Shown in pieces: positions 27,509 through 36,505 of a stretch of DNA of 64,000 bases. Location of the stretch: positions 29,993-93,992 of the forward strand of contig NZ_JACAFQ010000018.1 of assembly GCF_015354575.1 (NCBI RefSeq). The letters are read 5' to 3'. The notes under the pieces were generated by a model. That model made no database searches. It was not told the origin of the DNA and saw only the letters and a program-made list of their open reading frames with translations. Both the position numbers and the translations under genes were made by a program. Every line of letters begins with the position of its first letter. Within the stretch, counting starts at the first letter, position 1. This DNA is from Pseudomonas sp. UFMG81. Its GTDB lineage: Bacteria; Pseudomonadota; Gammaproteobacteria; Pseudomonadales; Pseudomonadaceae.

Positions 27509-28167
27509 GCTTTGCCTTCCACCAGATAACCGATGCCGCGAACGGTGCGGATCAGATCGTTGAAGAGTTTCTTGCGCAGGTGGTAAACGTTCACTTCCAG
27601 CGTGTTGCTCTCAGGCTCTTCATCCCATCCGTAAAGGAGCTGAGTGAGCCGCTCGCGGGTGAAGACCTTGCCGGGTTGGGACAGCAGTTCATGGAGCAGC
27701 CGGTACTCTTTCGGGGTCAGCACGACTGGATGCCCCTGGTAGCTGACTTGCCGAGTAGCCGGGTCGAGTGTCACCCCGGCATGCTCAATCAGCACTTTGG
27801 CGCGACCGGCGCTACGTCGAAGTAGCGCACGCAGACGTGCTTTCAGCTCGTTGAGGTCGAAAGGTTTGACCAGGTAGTCGTCGGCGCCGGCATCGAGGCC
27901 GGCGATGCGATCATCGGTCGCGTCACGGGCGGTTAGGATCAGTACGGGCACTGCATTACCCCCAGCACGCAACCGGCGCAGCACCTCGATGCCATCCAGA
28001 CGCGGAAGTCCCAGATCCAGCACGACCAGATCGAAGGTCTCCTGCTGCAAGGCGTGCAATGCACTCACCCCGTCCTGCAGCCAGTCAATGGTGTAACCCT
28101 CTTGGCGCAATCCGTTGCAGATACCTTCCCCCAGAGCGGGATCGTCTTCGACTACCAGTAGCCGCAT
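27505..28167 (-). CDS. OmpR-family response regulator, QseB-like
   Basis: A 220-residue regulator with an N-terminal receiver domain (acidic pair Asp8/Asp9, phospho-acceptor Asp51 in VVLDLGLP, conserved Lys in LVKPFD). A C-terminal winged helix ends in NVYHLRKKL...IRTVRGIGYLVE. It overlaps the kinase gene (ATGA) and starts 2 bases after the TPR gene stop, so it is translated with both. It probably controls this operon or related membrane genes, which is inferred from linkage. Confidence 0.93.
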   Translation of the reverse strand: MRLLVVEDDPALGEGICNGLRQEGYTIDWLQDGVSALHALQQETFDLVVLDLGLPRLDGIEVLRRLRAGGNAVPVLILTARDATDDRIAGLDAGADDYLVKPFDLNELKARLRALLRRSAGRAKVLIEHAGVTLDPATRQVSYQGHPVVLTPKEYRLLHELLSQPGKVFTRERLTQLLYGWDEEPESNTLEVNVYHLRKKLFNDLIRTVRGIGYLVEGKA

Positions 28168-28169
28168 GC

Positions 28170-28811
28170 TTAGTCCTGCTTGTCCTTGATCGTCTTGAGT
28201 AAAGCATCGATTTCGCCGCGCCGGCCCTGGTCGGCCAGCTCACGGCCAGTCCGTGGCGGTGCCTGCAGAGCTTTCTGTAAAGCCGCACGCGCTTTGACGT
28301 AATGCCCTTGGCGATAAAGATGGTCACCCCAGAAGTAGTTGCTGTCGATGCCTTCTGGATTCATCCGCAGCGCCTTGCGCAGCAGCTCATCTGCCTTGTC
28401 CGAGTCGCCGAACCCTATGGGCCAGCCAGGCACTCGGTCATACAGTGCGCCGAGGCTGGTGTAAGCCGACCCCTGCAGAGAGTTTGGATCGAGAGTCAGG
28501 GCCTTCTCCAGGCTTGCCCGGGCAGCCTTGACTTTGCCCAGCGCGCCAAGCCCGCCTGTGGCGCCGGCCCAACTGCTGGTGACGATTCCATTCCAGATCC
28601 AGGCTTCCGCAGCCTGGGGCTGCTCATGGGTGAAGGCCTCTGCGTCGCTCGCCAGCTTTTCGAAAGCGGCTGCGCGTTGTGCTTCGGGCAACTGGTACTG
28701 GATTTGCGCCCAACGTTGCTGGATTGCGCTGAGGTGCTGGCTACCAGCCTGATCGAGCGCCCAGGTCAGTGGGGAGAAGGCAATGAGGCTGGCGAGTATC
28801 AGGCGTTTCAT
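28170..28811 (-). CDS. Exported tetratricopeptide-repeat protein
   Basis: The 213-residue product starts at ATG 28811, which overlaps the TGA of the upstream dehydrogenase gene. A Sec signal peptide is clear (MKRLILASLIAFSPLTWA). TPR-like helical pairs follow around 90-190, with repeat cores such as ARASLEKALTLDPNS and ADELLRKALRMNPEG. The protein is probably periplasmic and mediates protein contacts. A longer upstream frame exists but would remove the signal peptide. Its role in the cluster is unknown. Confidence 0.85.
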   Translation of the reverse strand: MKRLILASLIAFSPLTWALDQAGSQHLSAIQQRWAQIQYQLPEAQRAAAFEKLASDAEAFTHEQPQAAEAWIWNGIVTSSWAGATGGLGALGKVKAARASLEKALTLDPNSLQGSAYTSLGALYDRVPGWPIGFGDSDKADELLRKALRMNPEGIDSNYFWGDHLYRQGHYVKARAALQKALQAPPRTGRELADQGRRGEIDALLKTIKDKQD

Positions 28812-29614
28812 TTGCTGTGCTCCTTGGCGTTGGCATCGCTGTAACGGCGGATCAGTGGGAGCTGCTTGCGCAACGCGCGGTCGACCACGCCGGGGAGCAT
28901 GCCGTTGAGGCGCACGAAGAGTTTTTCCGGCCATCCCAGGTACAGCTCGTTGCGTTGTTGTTGCACCGCATCAAGTACGGCCCGCGCCACATCGACCGGA
29001 TCATCCATGCCTACTTTCAGCGCCTGGTTGAGCGCGGTGGCGGCCGACGTATTCATCGATGTACGGGTGGCACGTGGTGCCGCGTAGAGAACGTCGACCG
29101 TGGTATCGGCTAATTCGCGTCGAAGCGCCTCGGAGAATCCGCGCAAGGCGAATTTACTGGCGCTATAGGTCGCGTAGCCGGGATAGCCGATGGAGCCGTA
29201 GATGGAGCCGACGTTCACCACCAACGCATGAGGCTGCTCGCGCAACAATGGCAGCAGCAGACGGGTCAGCTGCAACGGGGCCTTGATGTTGAGATCCAGC
29301 AGGTCGTCCAGCGTGTCCTCATCGATCTGCTCAAGCAGGGCGAAACGGTTCACGCCTGCGGCGTTGATCAGCACGTTCACGCCGCCCATGGCCCAGGCAG
29401 CAGTGGCTACCTCCTGCCGGCCATTCTTGGTACGAAGATCAGCAGAGTGCCAGCGCAACTGATTGGGATAACGGTTCATGAGCACCGCCAGACCGCCAAG
29501 GTGTCGGCTGATGGCCAGCACTCGGGCGCCGCCAGCACACAGCTGGCTGGCCAGTTCCAGGCCAATGCCGCCGCTGGCACCGGTCAATACTACCACCGAC
29601 TCACGCAAGCGCAT
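28808..29614 (-). CDS. Short-chain dehydrogenase/reductase
   Basis: A 268-residue NAD(P)-dependent oxidoreductase. Cofactor motif TGASGGIG is at residues 11-18, NAAG follows the fourth strand, and catalytic Ser and YSASK are in GSIYGSIGYPGYATYSASKF. The gene overlaps both neighbours (14 bases upstream, 4 downstream). In the cluster it may reduce a keto group on the product handled by the acyl ligase. The substrate is unknown. Confidence 0.88.
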   Translation of the reverse strand: MRLRESVVVLTGASGGIGLELASQLCAGGARVLAISRHLGGLAVLMNRYPNQLRWHSADLRTKNGRQEVATAAWAMGGVNVLINAAGVNRFALLEQIDEDTLDDLLDLNIKAPLQLTRLLLPLLREQPHALVVNVGSIYGSIGYPGYATYSASKFALRGFSEALRRELADTTVDVLYAAPRATRTSMNTSAATALNQALKVGMDDPVDVARAVLDAVQQQRNELYLGWPEKLFVRLNGMLPGVVDRALRKQLPLIRRYSDANAKEHSK

Positions 29615-30281
29615 GCTGCACCTCTGGCTGGTGGGCTCGCGGTAGGCCTCGGAACATCTCGGTGTACAGCTGGTAGACGACCTTGGCGGAATGAATCACC
29701 GCTTCTTGATCTTCCGGACGATCCAGGCGGTTCATTAGCTCGCGATAGGTTGCCATGTGATCCTGATCGAGCGCGCCGTGGGAGCTCAGGTAGCTGAATG
29801 CCGTCGGCGGTAGACCAAGCCCGTGCTGGATGCTGCCGGCGGCCTGGGTAGCGAGGGCGATACTGGTACCTTCGAGGACATTGACCATGCCGAACAGGCC
29901 GACAGGATTGTCGCGGGCAATCAAGTCATAGAGGAAGGCTACCATCAGCTCGATCGGCGGGCTGGGGCGGCTGTTACGCACCTGCTCCGCGTCGCCACCG
30001 CAGGCTGCAATGTCATTGAGAATCCACTGCTCGTGGCCGTACTCCTCCTCGATGTATTCGCAGACTGCACCGCGCAGCCATTCAAGCCGGCTGGGAAGGC
30101 GAGCGCCGCACGCCATCATCAGTGGCACGGTATGGCGAACGTGGTGATAGGCCTGAGTGAGGAACGCGATGTAACCCTCCAGGCTGACAACGCCTCTCAG
30201 GGCATCGCGAATGACAGGGACGCTGAACAGCGCCTGGCGTTCCTGGGTGGTGGCTGATTGGAGAGTGTCGAAGAAGTTCAT
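29601..30281 (-). CDS. TenA/PqqC-like (heme-oxygenase fold) iron-containing redox enzyme
   Basis: A 226-residue all-helical protein whose Glu/His motifs fit a heme-oxygenase-like di-metal fold: HHVRHTVPLM, EYIEEEYGHEQWI and the later DQDHMATYREL. Members act in thiamin salvage, PQQ synthesis or oxidative fatty-acid cleavage. Placed between an acyl-adenylating ligase and a dehydrogenase, an oxidative step on an acyl chain is the most attractive guess. It follows the ligase gene by 8 bases. Confidence 0.8.
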   Translation of the reverse strand: MNFFDTLQSATTQERQALFSVPVIRDALRGVVSLEGYIAFLTQAYHHVRHTVPLMMACGARLPSRLEWLRGAVCEYIEEEYGHEQWILNDIAACGGDAEQVRNSRPSPPIELMVAFLYDLIARDNPVGLFGMVNVLEGTSIALATQAAGSIQHGLGLPPTAFSYLSSHGALDQDHMATYRELMNRLDRPEDQEAVIHSAKVVYQLYTEMFRGLPRAHQPEVQHALA

Positions 30282-30289
30282 GGCAGACC

Positions 30290-31756
30290 TCAGGGTTGCG
30301 AGAGTTCAGTGATGAGGGGCTGGTGGCGACGGAGGATTTCCTGGCGACGCGGCCGACCGTTACTGGTAAGGGTTCCGTCAGCACCGTTAAAGGGGCTGGG
30401 TAGGCGTCTCCAGGCATGAACCCGTGCGTAATCGGGTAAGCCAGCGTTGCATTGCTGCACGGCCTGCTCGATGAGTTCGTCACTGACGCTTGGGTCGACA
30501 GGCCAGAGCAATGCGAAGTTGCGCGGCAGCCCCTCGCCATGGACGAAGGCCTGGAGGATTACGCCTGTCTGGGAAAGTTCGGCCTCGATCCACTCGGGAC
30601 TCACGTTGCGACCGAAGCTGGTGATGAACTGGTTCTTCTTGCGGCCTGCCAGGTAGAGGAAACCAGCAGCGTCGAAATGGCCGAGATCGCCGGTTGGCCA
30701 CCATTCCCCGTCGAATGACGGCTCGCCCAGATAACCCAGCAGGGTCGAACCGCGAACCAGCACTTCTCCGTCATCCGCGATACGCACCTGGACGTGCGGC
30801 AGAGGACGGCCAACGCTTCCTGGATGTTGATCGCCTGGGCGGTTCAGGCAAATCACGGAGGCGCATTCTGAGAGCCCGTAACCTTCGAAGACCGGAAGAC
30901 CCACTGCTTCGGCGCGTTCCAGCAAATTGCTCGCCACTCGGGCACCACCCACTGCGACGAAACGCAGGGGGCCGACTTTCATCACGCCGCGCTCGATGGC
31001 GGTGACCAGACCAAGCAGGAGCTGTGGCACCAGAATCAGGCTCTCGGCGCCGCTGAGTGCAATGGTGCCGAGGAAGCGTTTCCAGTCGACCTGACTGGCG
31101 CCACCGATACCCATCTGCGCTTGCGGATAGAGCGTGATGCTGGCTCCAGCCAGCAGCGCTGCATAAATACCGAGGTTCTCCAGCAAGACGGCCAGCGGAA
31201 GTACTGCGAGGTACTCCGTGGGCTCGGTGGGACGGCTCGCTGCTTCAAGCTCCTGTGCAACGCACAGCAGTGACGAGGCGCTCAGGCATACGCCCTTGGA
31301 CGACCCGGTGCTACCGGAGGTGTAGGTGATCTTGGCAGTGCCTGCCGGTAAGCCGGCGTCGAGTACGGCCGGCCGCTCCCAGAAGCGCTCGCCTGGTGTG
31401 AAACCGGCTGCTCGCAGATCTTCTGCGAAGGCGTCGTTGGCGACGGCAAGCGTCGCCTGGGTCTGCATCAAGCAATGCAGGCGCTGTGCGGCACTGAAAA
31501 AGGGCGGGAGGATGACGCAAGGACGCTCAGCTAAGAGCGCGGCCAGATCCCAGAAGAGCGCTTCGGGGCCGTTCTCCAATGCGAGGGCAAACGGCCCTTC
31601 GGGTTGCTCTCGCAGCCATGCTTCGCGATGTTCAACTTCAGCCAGAAGCTGGGCATAGGTGACGTTGCCGGTGATTCCGCGTACAGCCGCTTTCGAGGCA
31701 TGCTCCTTGGCATGCGCCTGCAGCACCTCACGAAAGGCGTTCAGTTCATGCGGCAT
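30290..31756 (-). CDS. AMP-dependent acyl-CoA synthetase/ligase
   Basis: A 488-residue adenylate-forming enzyme that activates a carboxylic acid with ATP. Motifs seen: phosphate-binding TYTSGSTGSSKG, FEGYGLSECAS, and PTGDLGHFDAAGFLYLAGRK. The ATG at 31756 is preferred over the longer frame from 31825 because it fits the family N-terminus; it overlaps the upstream thermostable-hemolysin gene by 11 bases. It may feed an activated acyl group to its neighbours. Confidence 0.88.
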   Translation of the reverse strand: MPHELNAFREVLQAHAKEHASKAAVRGITGNVTYAQLLAEVEHREAWLREQPEGPFALALENGPEALFWDLAALLAERPCVILPPFFSAAQRLHCLMQTQATLAVANDAFAEDLRAAGFTPGERFWERPAVLDAGLPAGTAKITYTSGSTGSSKGVCLSASSLLCVAQELEAASRPTEPTEYLAVLPLAVLLENLGIYAALLAGASITLYPQAQMGIGGASQVDWKRFLGTIALSGAESLILVPQLLLGLVTAIERGVMKVGPLRFVAVGGARVASNLLERAEAVGLPVFEGYGLSECASVICLNRPGDQHPGSVGRPLPHVQVRIADDGEVLVRGSTLLGYLGEPSFDGEWWPTGDLGHFDAAGFLYLAGRKKNQFITSFGRNVSPEWIEAELSQTGVILQAFVHGEGLPRNFALLWPVDPSVSDELIEQAVQQCNAGLPDYARVHAWRRLPSPFNGADGTLTSNGRPRRQEILRRHQPLITELSQP

Positions 31757-32423
31757 GGCCGGCCTCCTGTAGCAGCATCGGGAAACCCATGCGCTTGTAC
31801 ACACCCGCGCGCTCCAGCTCATCATGGCCGCAACCGATGTTTCCTGCGTAGACCAGGGGGTGCTGCACGTAATAGCTGCCCCAGCTGGCCAGCTCGCCGT
31901 TCAGGCGACTCGGATCTGCTTCGGCGATCACGGTTGGTTCCAGTCCCAATCGGTGGAAGCTGTTGACCAGGGTGGAGGCGCCGGTAAAGGCGACCCACTG
32001 AAGGTCGCGCGCAGCCAGCAGCCAGGTCACGGCAGTAATGATTACGCGCGCACTGCCGGCACTCAGGGCAGCAAGGTTGCCTACCTCGACCAACTGCTCA
32101 CGCCCGACGGCACGACCTGCAAGCCGCGACACAACGCCCTCCAGTGGCTCATCCAGGTAGTGCTCAAGAAACAGCGGCCTGTGACTGGCCGGACGAATGC
32201 CGACGGCTGCGATCAAGCGCCCGTGGCTGTCCTGCAGCCCGATCAGCTCCGGCAGATACTGGTGGACGTCAGCGTGGTGGATGGACTCGAAACGTTCGTG
32301 GATGAAGGTTTCAAGCTCCTCGCGGTCGGAGTCGCCTTCGAGGTGCAAGGTCAGACGGGCTTGTCGCTCGATGACGGAGCCAAAGCGGAATGGAAACAGG
32401 CCGCTCCATTCTTGCTGGGTCAT
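31746..32423 (-). CDS. Thermostable-hemolysin-family protein
   Basis: A 225-residue member of the family named after Vibrio delta-VPH (Pfam thermostable hemolysin). Typical pieces are FIHERFESIHHADVHQYLP, LFLEHYLDEPLE and EVGNLAALSAGSARVIITAV. The fold looks like GNAT/acyl-homoserine-lactone-synthase proteins, so an acyltransferase role is more likely than haemolysis in this setting. It is the first gene of the leftward cluster. No signal peptide is visible. Confidence 0.85.
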   Translation of the reverse strand: MTQQEWSGLFPFRFGSVIERQARLTLHLEGDSDREELETFIHERFESIHHADVHQYLPELIGLQDSHGRLIAAVGIRPASHRPLFLEHYLDEPLEGVVSRLAGRAVGREQLVEVGNLAALSAGSARVIITAVTWLLAARDLQWVAFTGASTLVNSFHRLGLEPTVIAEADPSRLNGELASWGSYYVQHPLVYAGNIGCGHDELERAGVYKRMGFPMLLQEAGHAA

Positions 32424-32628
32424 GGTGATCCCCCCAAGGGTCGTTCGATGAGGGGAGTATCAGCGGCGAATCTGAAAGTAGTCTGAAGTCGCTGAGAGTC
32501 AGCGGCGGTGGAAGCGAAATATCCGACACGCGTGTTTTAAGAGCATCTCCGGCGATAGGGCTTGGTCGTAGAGCATCTGGAGCTAGGAGCGATGCATCCT
32601 ATTCCTTCACTCATGTGGAGGACGAATC
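32424..32628. other. Intergenic region between the hemolysin cluster and an integrase relic
   Basis: It should hold the promoter of the leftward cluster. GAGCATCT occurs twice (about 32541 and 32572), flanking the start of the integrase relic. No further gene is seen. Confidence 0.35.
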
Positions 32629-33230
32629 ATGGCCACACCCACAAAGAAAGCTCACAAACTGGTCGGCCAAAAAGCGCCACTGAGACTCAGGGACATTTGG
32701 GCTATCAGAGTGCGACTGGAAATCGCAAACAAGGATCGTGACCTGGCGCTGTTCAACCTCGCTATCGACAGCAAACTACGAGCCTGCGATTTAACGAAGC
32801 TGCGCGTCAGAGACATCGCTCACGGGGATTATGTATCGACGCGTGCAATCGTCATGCAACAGAAGACCCAGCGGCCGGTGCAGTTCGAAATCACCGCCCA
32901 GACGAGAGCATCAGTTGAAGCTTGGATCCTTGCCGCTCGCCGTCGCAACGACGATTTCCTTTTCCCCAGCCGTGTTCGACATTCAGCGCACATATCCACG
33001 AGACAGTACGCCCGCATAGTGAAAGCTTAGGTAACGACAATCGGTCTCGCCCCACGCTCTATGGAACCCATACGCTTCGTAGAACCAAAGCCTCGCTGAT
33101 CTATCGCAAAACGAAGAACCTGCGGGCGGTTCAACTGCTGCTAGGCAATACGAAACTGGAGAGCACTGTTCGATACCTCGGGATTGAGGTGGACGACGCT
33201 CTAGAAATGGCGGAGCAGACTGAGGTTTGA
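32629..33230 (+). pseudogene. Small tyrosine integrase, broken by a stop and a frameshift
   Basis: The first frame (32629-33030, 133 residues) carries the box I region (SKLRACDLTKLRVRDI) of a core-domain-only recombinase of about 200 residues. It stops at TAG after IVKA, where relatives would continue with Trp. About 35 bases later the reading frame shifts, and YGTHTLRRTKASL...LLLGNTKLESTVRYLGI ends at 33230 with the His-x2-Arg and Tyr motifs. Two separate lesions make it a pseudogene. GGAGGA precedes the ATG. It marks an old integration site at the edge of the hemolysin cluster. Confidence 0.82.
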
Positions 33231-33245
33231 CCTTTTCTCCACGTT

Positions 33246-33269
33246 GGCGCCGGGTTTCGAGCCGGCGCC
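33246..33269. terminator. GC-rich hairpin after the integrase relic
   Basis: GGCGCCGG (33246-33253) pairs with CCGGCGCC (33262-33269) around an 8-base loop. There is only a weak T-rich tail, so termination is plausible but unproven. Confidence 0.45.
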
Positions 33270-33435
33270 TCCTTGAGTCAGCTACCGACCCATAGCGGTC
33301 ATTCAAAATACGCGCCGTTTGCGAGCAAGAGCGGCGAGCATACTCTCTACTGTGTCTAAAGGGCCCAATCGATCATTTTGTCACCTCAACAAAATTGGTT
33401 ATGGGCGCCGCATCAGAACCATCACAGGTTCTAAA

Positions 33436-34470
33436 TCAGCGAATAGCCCTGTTCGGCACATCGATTAGCTCCAGCATCCCGCCTGCAAGCATAGGTGCCG
33501 AAGCAGCCACTACATCGTGCGGGAAGCCGAGACTGATGGCACTAGCGTTCTCCAGCCGGTCGAGTTGTGTCTGAGTCAGCCGAACCTCTAGCGCGGCGAG
33601 GTTGTCGACGAGTTGCTCGTCGGTACGCGGCCCAATGATCGGTAGTATTCCCTTGGCTAGTACCCATCCAATGGCGACCTGCCCCGGTGAATACCCCGTC
33701 TCTGCGGCAATTGCCAACACAGCGTCCACGGTCGCGACCTTGCGCTGATCGCTTTCGCCATGGATAACCGCACCCAGCCCTTGGGCCCGACCTGTTTCAC
33801 CTTTGCGGTACTTGCCGGTGAGCAAACCACCCCCAAGCGGCGACCACCCGACAGTCCCCAGATTGAACCCCGCAGCCATCGGCAGCAATTCACGCTCCGC
33901 CGACCGTTCCACCAAGCTGTATTCTAATTGAACAGCGGAAATGGGTGACCAACCACGTAGCTCGGCTATGGTAGCGCCGGTAGCGATACGCCACGCGGGA
34001 AAGTCCGACAATCCTGCATACAGGATCTTGCCAGAACGCACCAGGTCGTCGAGACCACGAACGATTTCATCGATGGGCGTCACTGCGTCAGGCATATGCA
34101 CCCACAGCAGATCGATGCGATCCGTTTTTAAGCGTTTGAGACTGGCTTCGACCGAGCGAAACATGGTTTTGCGGCTGTTGCCGGAGCGCTGGAGTCCAGC
34201 GTCTGGCGAATCGCCGAGGGAAAATTTACTGGCAAGAATGATGTCATCGCGTTCAGCTGCAATGAACTCGCCGAGCATTATTTCCGACTGGCCAAACTGA
34301 TACTGATCCGCCGTATCGATGAAGTTGCCACCAGCTTCGCGATAACGTGCGTATATCCTACTGGCCTCTTCCCGGTCGGTACCGTAACCCCAGCCCTTGC
34401 CGAAGTTGCCGGTGCCCAGAGCCAATGAAGAGACCCGGAGGCCGGTATTGCTGAAGATGCGATAACGCAT
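33436..34470 (-). CDS. Aldo/keto reductase
   Basis: This 344-residue NADPH-dependent oxidoreductase of the TIM-barrel AKR family reduces aldehydes or ketones. Catalytic residues are visible as Asp52 and Tyr57 in FIDTADQYQFG, Lys in ILASKFS and His in LLWVHMPD; cofactor residues lie near IIGPRTDEQL. The ATG at 34470 follows GGAGGGAC. It lies 19 bases after the alpha/beta-hydrolase gene in the same direction, so the two are likely co-transcribed. The substrate is unknown. Confidence 0.9.
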   Translation of the reverse strand: MRYRIFSNTGLRVSSLALGTGNFGKGWGYGTDREEASRIYARYREAGGNFIDTADQYQFGQSEIMLGEFIAAERDDIILASKFSLGDSPDAGLQRSGNSRKTMFRSVEASLKRLKTDRIDLLWVHMPDAVTPIDEIVRGLDDLVRSGKILYAGLSDFPAWRIATGATIAELRGWSPISAVQLEYSLVERSAERELLPMAAGFNLGTVGWSPLGGGLLTGKYRKGETGRAQGLGAVIHGESDQRKVATVDAVLAIAAETGYSPGQVAIGWVLAKGILPIIGPRTDEQLVDNLAALEVRLTQTQLDRLENASAISLGFPHDVVAASAPMLAGGMLELIDVPNRAIR

Positions 34471-34489
34471 GGCATGTCCCTCCTCAGGT

Positions 34490-35362
34490 CTATTTGGATG
34501 TGCGAGAGATGAAATCGGCGATGTATTGCGCAGACAGCTCCGGGTACTGGTGCTGCGGGCCATGCCCGGCTTCGGGATAAAAGACGAATTGTGCGTTGCG
34601 CAACTGGCCGATCAGCGGAAACCAGTTCTGCCCCGCAGTGCTGGTGTCGTTATCACCGCTGATCACCAGCATTGGTGTGCGAACCAGGGTCAGCCGTGCG
34701 CGGCGCCCCGAAGCGTCTTCACCGAAGACCTCGGCGGCCTTCAGGTAAACCATGAACTGCTCCATCTGTGAAGGAATCTTCGACACCACATCAGGGCGGG
34801 AGTAGATGCGCTCACGGGAGGCCTTGGCCGCCGCGCGACTGAAGGCGGATTTCGGTTCGAAGAACAATACTTCTTCGTCGTCCAGGTCGTTCACCGGTTT
34901 CATGGCACGCTCGATGAATACCTGCTGGATCGGCAGCTGGCCCTGTCCGGGAGGATTGGTACCTACCAAAATAGCGTGTGTCACCCGCTCCGGTTGGTCG
35001 AGCAGCAGAGTCTGGGTGGTGAAGCCGCCCCACGACCAGCCCAGCATGGCGAACCTGTCCAGCCCGATGGCCGTGGCAAAGTCATCGACGAAACTGGCGA
35101 CCTTGCCCAAATCGTCCGGTAGTGTGCCGTTCGAGTAGCCAACGCCCGGGTAGTCGAAGGTGATGACCGTGTGTCGCTCAGCGAGCGAATCCAGGAACAG
35201 AGGATCCCAGGTATCAAGCGTTCCGCGCATACGATTGGCCAGCACGATGGGGCTGCCGGCGCCGATGGCGCGGTAGGCGATTGTGTCGCCGTTCACCTGT
35301 ACGTACTGGTTAACGGCAGTAGCGGCAGTGTGTTCGGGGGAGATGCGAAGCAACGTATTCAT
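34490..35362 (-). CDS. Alpha/beta-fold hydrolase
   Basis: A 290-residue alpha/beta hydrolase. The nucleophile elbow GWSWGG has Ser110, the acid is probably Asp in VISGDNDTS, and the histidine is in EAGHGPQH. The ATG at 35362 is chosen; one at 35368 is equally close. The family covers esterases, haloperoxidases and C-C hydrolases. It is transcribed away from the LysR gene at 35501, a common pairing of regulator and target. Confidence 0.88.
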   Translation of the reverse strand: MNTLLRISPEHTAATAVNQYVQVNGDTIAYRAIGAGSPIVLANRMRGTLDTWDPLFLDSLAERHTVITFDYPGVGYSNGTLPDDLGKVASFVDDFATAIGLDRFAMLGWSWGGFTTQTLLLDQPERVTHAILVGTNPPGQGQLPIQQVFIERAMKPVNDLDDEEVLFFEPKSAFSRAAAKASRERIYSRPDVVSKIPSQMEQFMVYLKAAEVFGEDASGRRARLTLVRTPMLVISGDNDTSTAGQNWFPLIGQLRNAQFVFYPEAGHGPQHQYPELSAQYIADFISRTSK

Positions 35363-35500
35363 GTGCATTTTCCGTAGCGAGACAGTTATTGATGAGCGCT
35401 TTTTACTCCTCGCCCCGCGTTGCATAAAGCGCTACGATCGCAATCGCATATTGCAAAAAAGCAACGCAATTGGCGCAACGCTTGCTACGAGACCGACTCT

Positions 35501-36370
35501 GTGAACTTCGACTGGAATGACATACCTCTGCTGCTGAAGCTGGCAGAGTCCGGCAACATGGCCAAGACAGCACGGGAGTTGGGATTGGTGACATCTACTG
35601 TGAGTAGAAGGGTCGCAGCGGCAGAGCAAGCCTTGGGCATCAAACTGTTCATCCGGGACAACATGGGCTATCAGCCGACCGCTGGAGGGAAGATTCTTCT
35701 GTCCCATGCCGACACCATCGTCGATAGGGTCAAGACCATGCTTCTGGAAAGTCGGGAGGAGGCCCAAGCCATTTCGGGTGCGGTAAACATCACCGCAATC
35801 GATGTGCTGCTCAGTTACTGGCTGGTGCGTCATGTGCCAGGACTGTTGGTCAAGCATCCGCGCCTCGAGTTGAACCTCATGGGCGACTTTCGCGAACTAT
35901 CATTCACCCGGCGCGAGGCCGACCTTGCCATTCGCTTGAACAGGCCCAACGCAGACGCAGCGCTGCGGATGCGAAAGATCGGCACTCTAGGCTTTACGGT
36001 TTATGGCAGCGAGCGCTTTTCAGGTGCCTCGCGCAAGGATTGGCCTTCACTGCCCTGGCTGTCATTTCCCGATGAAATGTCGAGACTGGCGGAGATGCAA
36101 TGGCTTGCCAGGATCGGGCCTGTGCAGAAGATTCGGCTTAGCAGCATCTCGATGATTGCCAGCGCATGTCAGGCGGGCGTTGGTATTGCATTGTTGCCTT
36201 GCGTAGTTGGCGACCAATTGGGACTGGTTCGGTTGCAACCGGAGCCAGAATCACAGCGGGAACTATGGCTGCTCAGCCACAAGGATTCCGGTCACGTCGC
36301 AAGGTTTCGCGCGGTGTCTGATTGGCTGGGGGAACAAGTGAAAAAGGATTCACGGATGCTGTCCGGCTGA
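35501..36370 (+). CDS. LysR-family transcriptional regulator
   Basis: A 289-residue LysR protein. The N-terminal HTH is MAKTARELGLVTSTVSRRVA (about 16-35), followed by the linker helix and a substrate-binding domain. The GTG at 35501 gives the standard LysR N-terminus. The 138-bp gap to the divergent hydrolase gene should hold the shared promoter, suggesting control of the hydrolase and aldo/keto reductase pair. Confidence 0.85.
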   Translation: MNFDWNDIPLLLKLAESGNMAKTARELGLVTSTVSRRVAAAEQALGIKLFIRDNMGYQPTAGGKILLSHADTIVDRVKTMLLESREEAQAISGAVNITAIDVLLSYWLVRHVPGLLVKHPRLELNLMGDFRELSFTRREADLAIRLNRPNADAALRMRKIGTLGFTVYGSERFSGASRKDWPSLPWLSFPDEMSRLAEMQWLARIGPVQKIRLSSISMIASACQAGVGIALLPCVVGDQLGLVRLQPEPESQRELWLLSHKDSGHVARFRAVSDWLGEQVKKDSRMLSG

Positions 36371-36387
36371 TCGCTACCCTATGCAAG

Positions 36388-36445
36388 GGCAGCTTTGGGT
36401 CGCAAGCGGTCATTCGAGGATGACCCATTTCAACCCAAAGCTGCC
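36388..36445. repeat. Long-loop inverted repeat after the LysR gene
   Basis: GGCAGCTTTGGGT (36388-36400) pairs perfectly with 36433-36445 around a 32-base loop containing AGCGGTCATTC. The same 11-mer occurs near 33293, suggesting a dispersed Pseudomonas intergenic repeat that may end transcription. Confidence 0.5.
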
Positions 36446-36505
36446 GTGGGAGAAGGGCATTTACGGCCAATAGCAGCCACTCAACAAGCTCGCTTTTTGT
36501 AGCAA

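Noticed and set aside
29823..30257. Forward frames opposite the hemolysin/ligase cluster (also at 28302, 31824 and elsewhere)
   Set aside because: All are antisense to genes with clear domains and lack ribosome sites.
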